Notes under the pieces: generated by a model
Database searches by the model: none
Told to the model about the DNA's origin: nothing
What the model saw: the letters and a program-made list of their open reading frames with translations, nothing else
Position numbers and translations under genes: made by a program
Assembly: GCA_040235415.1 (NCBI GenBank)
Contig: JBECKR010000368.1
Span: 1 to 13,997, forward strand
DNA from: JBECKR01 sp040235415
Lineage (GTDB): Bacteria > Acidobacteriota > Polarisedimenticolia > Polarisedimenticolales > Polarisedimenticolaceae
Direction: 5' to 3'
Length of the DNA stretch: 13,997 bases
Part shown: positions 7,323-13,985 of the stretch, one piece after another
Layout of the letters: the number at the start of each line of letters is the position of its first letter
How positions within the stretch are numbered: the stretch's first letter is position 1

Positions 7323-8674
7323 CCGCGCGCCACCACGTCCTGATCGTGGACGACGAGTCGAACGTCCGCCGCGTCCTCGGGACGCTGCTCGAGCAGGCCG
7401 GCTTCCAGACGACGCGCGTGGCGCGCGCGGAGGACGTGCTCGACCTGGTCCGCGCCCAGGACCCCGACGTCGTCTTGACCGATCTGAAGATGCCCGGGAT
7501 GGACGGGCTCGAGCTGCTCGGCGCCTTGCGGTGCGAGTTTCCGGAAATCCCGGTCGTGATGCTCACCGCGCACGGAACGGTCGAGACCGCTGTCGAGGCG
7601 ATGAAGCGCGGCGCGTTCGATTTTCTCACCAAGCCGTTCGACCGCGAGGAGGTGGCGACGGTGCTCTCGAAGGCGGTCGCGCAGGCGGGGCGGTCCCGGC
7701 TCGAGTTCCACGGGCCGGTACGCCCGGACGACGAGGATTGCGGTCTCGTGGGAAGGGCGGCCGTGATGGACGCGGTGCGCGCCTTGATCCGAAAGATCGC
7801 CGCGAGCCCGTCGACCGTGCTGATCACCGGCGAGACCGGGACGGGCAAAGAGCTGGTCGCCGATGCGCTGCACCACCTCTCGGACCGATCCGGCGGTCCG
7901 CTCGTCAAGGTCAACTGCGGGGCGCTCCCCGAGACGCTGGTCGAGTCGGAGCTGTTCGGTCACGAGCGCGGCGCGTTCACCGGCGCGGAGAGGGATCGTC
8001 CGGGGCGGTTCGAGCTCGCCGACGGCGGTACGCTGTTCCTCGACGAGGTCGGCGAGCTGCCGGCGGCGACGCAGGTCAAGCTCCTGAGGGTGCTGCAGGA
8101 CCGCCGCGTCGACCGCGTCGGCGGCTCGCGCCCGATCGAGGTCGACGTCCGGCTGATCGCCGCGACCCACCGCGATCTCGCCGAAGAGGCCCGGGGAGGA
8201 CGATTCCGCGAGGACCTGCTGTACCGACTGAACGTCGTCGAGATCCGCGTCCCCCCGCTCCGCGAGCGGCTCGACGACGTCCCGGCGCTCGTCGAGTGCT
8301 TTCTCGACAAGCACGCCGCACGGCTGCGGCGACCGCGCCCCCGTGTCGGACCGGCCGGAATCGAAGCGCTGCGCCGCGCTCCGTGGCCCGGGAACGTCCG
8401 GCAGCTCGAGAACGCGGTCGAGCGCGCCGTCCTGCTCGCGGACGGTCCCGAGCTGGCGCCCGAAGACTTCGGGCTGCGGTCGGACGTCGCGTCCGCGGCG
8501 GCGCCCGAAGGAGACCTCAAAGCGACCGCGCGCGCTGCGGCGGCGGCCGCCGAGCGGCGTCTGATCGAGCAGGCGCTCGACTCGACCGGCGGCAACGTCA
8601 CGCGCGCGGCGGAGCGCCTCGGCCTGTCGCGCCGCGGCCTGCAGCTCAAGCTCAAAGAGCTCGGCCTGCGCTGA
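7319..8674 (+). CDS. Sigma-54-dependent response regulator, NtrC family
   Basis: 451 aa. The ATG at 7319 overlaps the kinase stop (ATGA) and has AGGAGG at 7306-7311. The receiver domain (1 to about 122) has the acidic pair D11/D12, phosphoacceptor D55 (TDLKMPGMDG), T83 and K105. The AAA+ domain (about 142-380) has Walker A GETGTGKE (171-178), the sigma-54 contact loop GAFTGA (218-223), Walker B GGTLFLDE (236-243), and WPGNVRQLENAVERA (356-370). A Fis-type helix-turn-helix ends the protein (about 412-450, GGNVTRAAERLGLSRRGLQ). All parts are full length, so it should activate sigma-54 promoters after phosphorylation by the adjacent kinase. No good TGGC-N9-TGCA promoter was seen in the window, so its targets probably lie elsewhere. 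The exact subfamily (NtrC, ZraR, AtoC, HydG) cannot be settled from the sequence. Confidence 0.93.
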   Translation: MTARHHVLIVDDESNVRRVLGTLLEQAGFQTTRVARAEDVLDLVRAQDPDVVLTDLKMPGMDGLELLGALRCEFPEIPVVMLTAHGTVETAVEAMKRGAFDFLTKPFDREEVATVLSKAVAQAGRSRLEFHGPVRPDDEDCGLVGRAAVMDAVRALIRKIAASPSTVLITGETGTGKELVADALHHLSDRSGGPLVKVNCGALPETLVESELFGHERGAFTGAERDRPGRFELADGGTLFLDEVGELPAATQVKLLRVLQDRRVDRVGGSRPIEVDVRLIAATHRDLAEEARGGRFREDLLYRLNVVEIRVPPLRERLDDVPALVECFLDKHAARLRRPRPRVGPAGIEALRRAPWPGNVRQLENAVERAVLLADGPELAPEDFGLRSDVASAAAPEGDLKATARAAAAAAERRLIEQALDSTGGNVTRAAERLGLSRRGLQLKLKELGLR

Positions 8675-8763
8675 GCCTCCTCGGGGACATTCCTCCCCAG
8701 CCTTCGTTTCTTATCGCCGCCGTGGGCTCTTTGAGTTCTTGCGAGGAATGTCCCCGAGGCGGC
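8675..8763. repeat. Long inverted repeat between convergent genes (REP/MITE-like or terminator)
   Basis: The left arm (8675-8695) and right arm (8743-8763) are complementary at 20 of 21 positions. The perfect core is ctcggggacattcctc (8680-8695) against gaggaatgtccccgag (8743-8758). The loop is 47 bases and is less GC-rich than the surroundings. The left arm begins directly after the response-regulator stop. The right arm lies inside the glycosylase gene, whose stop codon is in the loop. A 47-base loop is long for an intrinsic terminator. Intergenic inverted repeats of this kind are often copies of REP elements or small non-autonomous transposable elements. No second copy is in the window, so mobility is inferred only. 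Confidence 0.65.
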
Positions 8764-9649
8764 GGCGTTCGAGCTCGTCGAGCGAGCGGGGCCAGTCGCC
8801 GCGCAGTAGGCGCGACAGTGCGCGGTCGGCGAGCAGCTTGCCTCCGGTCTGGCACGTCGGGCAGTAGTTGCAGGCGTTGTCCGCGTAGACGATGCGCTGA
8901 ACCGGGGTCCCGCAGACCGGACACGGCTTTCCGAACTTGCCGTGGACCGCCATCCCTTCGCGGAACGCCGTGACTTTCTCGGGGAAACCGTCCCCCGCCT
9001 CGCGCGCCAGCGTGTCGGTCCACTCCTCGAGCACGGTGCGCGCCGCCTCGTAGAGCCGGGCGACCTCCGTCTCGGTCACGCGACCGGTGAGCCGCACCGG
9101 CGAGAGCCGCGCGCGGTGCAGGATCTCGTCGGAATACGCATTGCCGATCCCGGAGTAGAGCCTGGGGTCGGTCAGCGCGCGCTTCAAGGTGTGGCTCTCG
9201 CGCCTCAGCGCGTTCGCGAACGCCGGCAGATCGACCTGCGAGACGTCGAGCCCCCCGGGGTCGTGCTCGTCGAGTGCCGCATCGCCTCCGACGACCCACA
9301 GCGCCGCGCGCCGCTTCGTCCCCGCCTCCGTCAGCAGCAACGTCCCGGAGTCGAAATCGAACGCCGCGAGGCCGTAACGCTTCGGCACCGCGGCTCCGGC
9401 GTCCTTCCAGTGCAGCCGCCCCGCGATCATCAGGTGCACGACGAGGTGGAGGCAGCCGTCGAGCCCGATGACGATCCGCTTGCCGAGCCTGCGCAACCCG
9501 GCGACCCGCCGCCCGGCCGCGTCGGCGAGTGGCGGTCGCACCGAGCGCAGCACGAAGGGGCTCGCGAGGCGAACCCCGGCGAGGGTCCGGCCGACGATCC
9601 TCGGCGCGAGCGCGCGGAGGTACACCTCGACGTCGGGGAGCTCCGGCAT
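8711..9649 (-). CDS. Fpg/Nei-family DNA glycosylase with zinc finger, divergent
   Basis: 312 aa. The ATG at 9649 gives the family's mandatory N-terminus MPELPDVE, where Pro2 is the Schiff-base nucleophile and Glu3 is catalytic. Lys57 (LGKRIVI), the helix-two-turn-helix region (LTDPRLYSGIGNAYSDEIL, about 159-177) and a four-cysteine zinc finger (C243, C246, C263, C266) are present. It should excise oxidised bases and cut the strand by beta/delta elimination. Several positions differ from classical MutM: the DPRRFG loop is replaced by TEAGTKRRAAL, the HLGMSG turn reads HLMIAG, and the zinc-finger Arg position reads Asn258. These differences make the lesion preference uncertain, so no gene symbol is given. 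The C-terminus runs about 45 residues past the finger, longer than usual; its last part is encoded by the inverted repeat at 8675-8763. It is convergent with the response-regulator gene and divergent from the phosphatase gene. Confidence 0.9.
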   Translation of the reverse strand: MPELPDVEVYLRALAPRIVGRTLAGVRLASPFVLRSVRPPLADAAGRRVAGLRRLGKRIVIGLDGCLHLVVHLMIAGRLHWKDAGAAVPKRYGLAAFDFDSGTLLLTEAGTKRRAALWVVGGDAALDEHDPGGLDVSQVDLPAFANALRRESHTLKRALTDPRLYSGIGNAYSDEILHRARLSPVRLTGRVTETEVARLYEAARTVLEEWTDTLAREAGDGFPEKVTAFREGMAVHGKFGKPCPVCGTPVQRIVYADNACNYCPTCQTGGKLLADRALSRLLRGDWPRSLDELERRRLGDIPRKNSKSPRRR

Positions 9650-9656
9650 GGCCGCG

Positions 9657-9662
9657 ATTATG
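9657..9662 (-). promoter_or_regulatory. Candidate -10 box (CATAAT) for a leaderless glycosylase transcript
   Basis: On the minus strand CATAAT ends 7 bases before the ATG at 9649, so transcription would begin at or next to the start codon. No ribosome-binding sequence lies between, which fits a leaderless message. No -35 box is recognised. Confidence 0.35.
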
Positions 9663-9755
9663 CCCCGCCCCGGCCTTCTCGCGAGGGAGGGAACCCTGGA
9701 CGGGTCCGTGCGTTTACTCCAACGAGACGACCGAATGCGCGCTCCGTCCGTAGTG

Positions 9756-9762
9756 TAATAAT
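9756..9762 (+). promoter_or_regulatory. Candidate -10 element (TAATAAT) for the phosphatase gene
   Basis: TAATAAT is the most AT-rich stretch in the roughly 150-base divergent region between the glycosylase and phosphatase starts. It overlaps an in-frame ATG (9761). If it is the -10 element, the message starts near 9769 and translation must begin at the GTG at 9803. No -35 match is seen 17 bases upstream. The remaining intergenic sequence (9663-9755) shows no gene. Confidence 0.35.
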
Positions 9763-9802
9763 GGCGATCGGAACGACATCGCAGCCTGCCTCGAGGTCCC
9801 GC

Positions 9803-10924
9803 GTGCCCGAGCCCCGCGACACCCCCCGTCCGGACCCGAGCCTCGGCCGGCTCGTGTTCGACGACCTCCGCGGCGGTAACATCGCCGGCACCCTCGGCCG
9901 CGATTTCCGGGACCTCTACCGCTTCTACGTCGATCCCGAGCGCCGCGAGCGCCTGGAACGGATGGGCCGCGTCCGCCGGACGTTCTGGGTCCTCGGGTGG
10001 CTCTTGAAGAGCCTGCTGCTGAAGCTCTCACCGGCGCGTCGCGTCCTGATCCTGCTGTCGCTCGTCCTGACGATCCTCGGCCCCACGCGGCTCGCGATCC
10101 GAGGGATGTCGCTCGAATCGGACTTCCGCCCGTGGGGCTATCTCGTCCTGCTGTTCGTCCTCATGCTCGAGCTCAAGGACAAGCTCGTCGCGCGCGACGA
10201 GATCCAGATCGCCCGCGAGGTCCAGCGCGCGCTGCTGCCGACCGAGCCGCTCCGGATGCCGGGCTGGAACGTGTGGTGCCACTCGGTGGCGGCGAACGAC
10301 GTCGGCGGCGACCTCGTGGACTACGTCCAGCTCGACCCCGAGCGCTACGGCATCGGCCTCGGCGACGTTTCCGGCAAGGGGCTCGGCGCGGCCCTGCTGT
10401 CCGCGAAGCTGCAAGCCACGCTCCGCGCGCTCGCGCCGGACAGCCCGTCGCTCGACGATCTCGCGACCCGCCTGAACGGGATCCTCCACAAGGACGGGCT
10501 CGCGAACCGCTTCGCGACGCTGTTCTACGTCGAGCTGTCGCCGTACTCCGGACACGTCCGGTACCTCAACGCCGGCCACAATCCGCCGCTGCTGCTGCGG
10601 GACCACGGCGACGTGGAGCTCCTGGGCGCCTCGAGCTATCCCCTCGGAATGTTCCCGAACGGCGGCTACTCCGAGGGGGAGGTCGATTTCGCTCCGGGCG
10701 ACACCGTCGTGATCTACTCGGACGGCCTGACCGAGGCGGTCGACGCCGCGGGCCGGGAGTTCGGGACGGAGCGTCTCGAGGCCCTCGCGCCGGCCCTGCG
10801 CGGGCTCGCGCCGGAGGCCGCCGGCCGGCGCATCTTGGAGGAGGTCGAGGGCTTCCTGGACGGCGAGCGTCCCCAAGACGACCTGTCGCTCGTCGTCGTC
10901 CGCCGCGACGCTCCGGCACGATAA
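9803..10924 (+). CDS. Membrane-anchored PP2C/SpoIIE-type serine phosphatase
   Basis: 373 aa from GTG 9803, chosen because GAGGT lies 5 bases upstream. The in-frame ATG at 9761 (387 aa) has no ribosome site and overlaps a likely -10 box, but cannot be excluded. A cytoplasmic N-terminal part (1 to about 60) is followed by hydrophobic helices at about 61-75, 81-93 and 111-124. The rest is an RsbU/SpoIIE phosphatase domain opening with EIQIAREVQRALLPTEP. The metal-binding aspartates are intact: VGGD170-x2-D173, GD188VSGKG, YSD307GLTEA and QD359D360LS. Such enzymes dephosphorylate anti-sigma-factor antagonists (STAS proteins) in partner-switching systems that control sigma factors or secretion. 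No STAS, anti-sigma kinase or sensor domain (PAS, GAF, HAMP) is encoded next to it, so its partner lies elsewhere. It appears to be transcribed alone. Confidence 0.9.
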   Translation: MPEPRDTPRPDPSLGRLVFDDLRGGNIAGTLGRDFRDLYRFYVDPERRERLERMGRVRRTFWVLGWLLKSLLLKLSPARRVLILLSLVLTILGPTRLAIRGMSLESDFRPWGYLVLLFVLMLELKDKLVARDEIQIAREVQRALLPTEPLRMPGWNVWCHSVAANDVGGDLVDYVQLDPERYGIGLGDVSGKGLGAALLSAKLQATLRALAPDSPSLDDLATRLNGILHKDGLANRFATLFYVELSPYSGHVRYLNAGHNPPLLLRDHGDVELLGASSYPLGMFPNGGYSEGEVDFAPGDTVVIYSDGLTEAVDAAGREFGTERLEALAPALRGLAPEAAGRRILEEVEGFLDGERPQDDLSLVVVRRDAPAR

Positions 10925-10952
10925 CGACCCCGAGTCGCTCCCCTGAACCGGA

Positions 10953-10981
10953 TTGCAACTTCCCGGTGGCGCTCGTATAAG
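10953..10981 (+). promoter_or_regulatory. Sigma-70-type promoter for the acylase gene
   Basis: TTGCAA (10953-10958) and TATAAG (10976-10981) are separated by exactly 17 bases, the best -35/-10 pair in the window. Transcription would start near 10989, giving a leader of about 23 bases that includes the GAGGAGG ribosome site (10998-11004). Confidence 0.6.
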
Positions 10982-11011
10982 GGTGCTGATCCCCATCGAG
11001 GAGGAAGCCAC

Positions 11012-13936
11012 ATGCGACGCACGCTCGGGGTCGTGCTGGCCGCCGTGCTCTTGGCGCTCCCGGCCGCCGCCCAGAATCCCAATTCCGGCACGCCGATGAA
11101 GCTCGCCGGACTCCACGCCGCGGCGAGGATCTCTCGCGATGTCCACGGCATCGCGCACGTCCAGGCGACCAACGCCCACGACGTCTTCTTCCTGCAGGGC
11201 TGGGTCCACGCCGAGGACCGCCTGTTCCAGATGGACGCCTCCCGCCGCCAGGCCGACGGGACGCTCGCCGAGCTCCTCGGCCCCGGCGCGCTGTCCTCCG
11301 ACGTCCAGTTCCGGACGCTCGGGCTGCGTCGCGCCGCCGAGGCGTCGTGGGACGCCATCTCCCGGGACGCCCGTATCGACCTCGAGGCGTACGCCGCGGG
11401 CGTCAACGCCTGGGTCGAGCGCCACCCGCTGCCGCCGGAGTACGCGGCGCTCGAGCTGACGCAGTTCCGGCCGTGGACCGCGATCGACTCGTTGACGGTC
11501 GCAAAGCTGATCGCGTTCGGATTGTCGTTCGACCTCGAGGACATCGAGAACACCGTCGCGCTGCAGACCTACGTCGGCGCCGGGCAGGCGCTCGGGTTCG
11601 ACGGTCGCTCGCTGTTCTTCGACGACTTGTGGCGCGTGCAGCCGTTCTCGTCGGCCTCGACGGTCCCGGACGCGACCATGAGCTGGGCGGGAGGAGGCGC
11701 GACGCCGGAGGCGGCGCTCGGCTCGCCCGCCGCCCCGCGGCCCGCCGCGAGCGGGCTGCCCACGCCCGAGGCGGTCGATCTCGCGAAGCGCTGGCTCGAC
11801 GAGATCCGGGCGGTGCCGGCCCTCCGCGACGCGCTCGATCGCGACCGGCGGCCCGGGTCGAACGAATGGGCGGTCTCGGGCGAGCACACCGTCGACGGCC
11901 GGCCGCTCGTCGCCAACGACCCGCACCTCGCGCTCGACGTCCCGTCGACGTTCTACCCGATCCACCTCCGGACCGGCTCGATGAACGTGTACGGGAACGG
12001 CTTCGCGGGCGCGCCGTTCGTCATCACCGGGCACAACGACGCGATCGCATGGGGGGCGACCGTCGACCCGCTCGACGTCACCGACGTGTTCCAGGAGCAG
12101 GTCGTCCCGGACCCCGACTCTCCGAGCGGTCTCGCGACGCTGTACCAGGGACAGCCGGAGCCGATCCTCGCCGTCCCGGAGACGTTCCGCGTGAACTCGA
12201 TCGGGGACCACGTCCCGGACTCGATCTCGATCGTTCCGCCCGAGGCGGGCGTCCCCGCGGCGACCCTGATCGTGCCGCGACGCAACCACGGGCCGATCGT
12301 CCAGCTCGACCCCGCCTCCGGCGCGGCGCTGAGCGTGCAGTTCACCGGGTTCGGTCCGACGCGGGAGGTCGACACGTTCCGGATCTGGGACGAGGCCGAA
12401 GGGCTCGACGACTTCCTGCGCGGACTGCAGTACTTCGACTTCGGCTCGCAGAACTTCGCATACGCCGACGTCCGCGGCAACATCGCGTACTTCGCGAGCT
12501 CCGAGATGCCCGTGCGGGAGGACCTGCAGCAGATGACCGTCAACGGCCTTCCGCCGTGGTTCATCCGCAACGGCCAGGGCGGCAACGAATGGCTCCCGGT
12601 GCAGAATCCGCAGCCCGGGCAGGCGGTGCCGTACGAGATCCTGCCGTTCGACGAGATGCCGCACCTCGTGAATCCGCCGGCGGGCTTCTTCGTCAACGCG
12701 AACAACGACCCCGCGGGAACCAATCTCGACAACGACCCGCTCAACCAACTGCGGCCCGGGGGCGGGATCTACTACCTGAACGCCGGCTACGACGGCTACC
12801 GCGCCGGCCGGATCACGGAGCTCCTGCGCTCGAAGCTCGCGGGCGGCGCCAAGGTCTCGTTCGGCGACATGCAGGCCGTCCAGGCCGACGTCGGACTGAT
12901 CGACGCGGAGTACTTCGTGCCTTGGATCGTCCGGGCGCTCGACGACGCCGGCGCCGACGGGGCCGATCCCGCGCTCGCCGCCTTCGCGGACGACCCCGGC
13001 GTGGTGGAAGCGGTCGGTCGGCTCGCGGGCTGGAACTTCACGACCCCGACCGGCATTCTCGAGGGCTACGACGCCTCGGACGTCGACGGTGCGCTCTCGG
13101 AGCCGACCGCGGACGAGGCCGCGGCGAGCGTCGCCGCGACGATCTACTCGGCGTGGCGCGGGCAGTTCATCCGCAACGTCCTGGACGACACCCTGCTCGC
13201 CTATCCGGTGGAGCTGCCGCTCCCGCGCGGCGCGGCGACGCTGCCGGCCCTGCGCCACCTCCTCGACACGTTCGACGCGACGGGCGGCGTCGGCGCGTCG
13301 GGCATCGACTTCTTCGCGAACCCGGCCGTTCCCGATCCTGCGGCGCGCCGCGACGTCGCGATCCTCGAGAGCTTGAGGAACGCGCTCGACCGCCTCGCGG
13401 GCGCCCCGTTCGAAGCGGCGTTCGGCCTGTCGACCGATCAGAGCGACTACCGCTGGGGCAGGCTGCACCGCATCGTGCTCGATCATCCGCTCGGCCCGCC
13501 GTTCAGCATCCCGCCGGCGGGCGGCGCGTTTCCCGCGCCGCTCGAGGGCCTGCGAGGCATCCCGACCGACGGTGGGTTCGGAACTCCCGACGCTGCGGCG
13601 CACAACCCGCGCGCGCAGAGCGTCGACGACTTCATGTTCGGCAGCGGTCCGGCGAACCGGTTCGTCGCGGTGGCGGATCCCGCCCGCGGGGTGCACGCCG
13701 AGTCGATCTGGCCGGGCGGCACGAGCGGGGTGCTGGGAAGCCCGCACTACGTCGACCTGCTGCCGCTGTGGCTCACGAACGACACGATCCCGCTTCTGCA
13801 GCAGGACGGCTCGCTGCCGGGCGAGCTCGAGTCGGTGACCAAGTTCGTTCCGGACAAGAGCGCGCCGCGCGGCCGATCCGCCGACGCCCCGAACGGCGCG
13901 GCGAAGTCGTCGGCTCGCCGCGACGACGCGCGCTAG
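11012..13936 (+). CDS. Secreted penicillin-acylase-family Ntn hydrolase
   Basis: 974 aa. The ATG at 11012 has GAGGAGG 7 bases upstream and opens a signal peptide (MRRTLGVVLAAVLLALPAAAQ). The alpha-chain part begins with ISRDVHGIAHVQATN, the family's RD..GI.H pattern. After a low-complexity Ala/Pro spacer (about 225-282) comes GSNEWAVSG, where Ser283 would be the N-terminal nucleophile exposed by self-cleavage. Further family marks are ANDPHL (301-306), GHNDAIAWG (340-348) and VNANNDPAG, with Asn562/Asn564 as candidate oxyanion residues. The predicted beta chain is 692 residues. Family members hydrolyse amide bonds of penicillins, cephalosporins, N-acyl-homoserine lactones or lipopeptides; the substrate here is unknown. 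The protein is longer than typical members and ends in a basic, Ser/Ala-rich tail (about 945-974). It is probably periplasmic and is transcribed from its own promoter. Confidence 0.92.
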   Translation: MRRTLGVVLAAVLLALPAAAQNPNSGTPMKLAGLHAAARISRDVHGIAHVQATNAHDVFFLQGWVHAEDRLFQMDASRRQADGTLAELLGPGALSSDVQFRTLGLRRAAEASWDAISRDARIDLEAYAAGVNAWVERHPLPPEYAALELTQFRPWTAIDSLTVAKLIAFGLSFDLEDIENTVALQTYVGAGQALGFDGRSLFFDDLWRVQPFSSASTVPDATMSWAGGGATPEAALGSPAAPRPAASGLPTPEAVDLAKRWLDEIRAVPALRDALDRDRRPGSNEWAVSGEHTVDGRPLVANDPHLALDVPSTFYPIHLRTGSMNVYGNGFAGAPFVITGHNDAIAWGATVDPLDVTDVFQEQVVPDPDSPSGLATLYQGQPEPILAVPETFRVNSIGDHVPDSISIVPPEAGVPAATLIVPRRNHGPIVQLDPASGAALSVQFTGFGPTREVDTFRIWDEAEGLDDFLRGLQYFDFGSQNFAYADVRGNIAYFASSEMPVREDLQQMTVNGLPPWFIRNGQGGNEWLPVQNPQPGQAVPYEILPFDEMPHLVNPPAGFFVNANNDPAGTNLDNDPLNQLRPGGGIYYLNAGYDGYRAGRITELLRSKLAGGAKVSFGDMQAVQADVGLIDAEYFVPWIVRALDDAGADGADPALAAFADDPGVVEAVGRLAGWNFTTPTGILEGYDASDVDGALSEPTADEAAASVAATIYSAWRGQFIRNVLDDTLLAYPVELPLPRGAATLPALRHLLDTFDATGGVGASGIDFFANPAVPDPAARRDVAILESLRNALDRLAGAPFEAAFGLSTDQSDYRWGRLHRIVLDHPLGPPFSIPPAGGAFPAPLEGLRGIPTDGGFGTPDAAAHNPRAQSVDDFMFGSGPANRFVAVADPARGVHAESIWPGGTSGVLGSPHYVDLLPLWLTNDTIPLLQQDGSLPGELESVTKFVPDKSAPRGRSADAPNGAAKSSARRDDAR

Positions 13937-13950
13937 CGGCGGCTCGAGGA

Positions 13951-13985
13951 GACGGGGGCCGCCGCGGCGCGCGGCGGCGCCCGTC
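13951..13985 (+). terminator. Strong terminator-like hairpin after the acylase gene
   Basis: Fourteen bases after the acylase stop, a 9-bp GC stem (13958-13966 with 13970-13978, loop gcg) is extended by 6 more pairs (13951-13956 with 13980-13985). The two parts are separated by a single G-G mismatch (13957/13979). The following bases (cgttgtgt) are moderately T-rich, with no run of T. This is the strongest hairpin at a gene end in the window and most likely terminates the acylase transcript. Confidence 0.6.

Noticed and set aside
5322..8674. PrsK/PrsR exosortase-linked two-component system
   Set aside because: The kinase has a HEIRNP phosphoacceptor box rather than the one I associate with PrsK. 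No PEP-CTERM sorting signal or exosortase gene is in the window.
8829..8857. Possible sigma-54 promoter (TGGCACG followed by TTGCA)
   Set aside because: The spacing between the two elements is too long for the -24/-12 consensus, and the site lies inside the glycosylase gene.
9675..9705. Segment whose translation reads SREGGNPG, reminiscent of known bacterial repeat families
   Set aside because: No matching inverted arm or second copy is present in the window. The resemblance is from memory only and could be chance.
8942..9760. Upstream extension of the phosphatase frame through the glycosylase gene
   Set aside because: This part is antisense to the glycosylase and has no start signal. The phosphatase begins at 9803 or 9761.
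10028..13747. A 1239-codon open frame on the minus strand across the phosphatase and acylase genes
   Set aside because: It is antisense to two well-supported genes, is dominated by Arg/Val/Glu/Asp from GC-rich codon shadowing, and shows no recognisable domain. The same holds for the long minus frames at 4416-7238 and 2392-4683.
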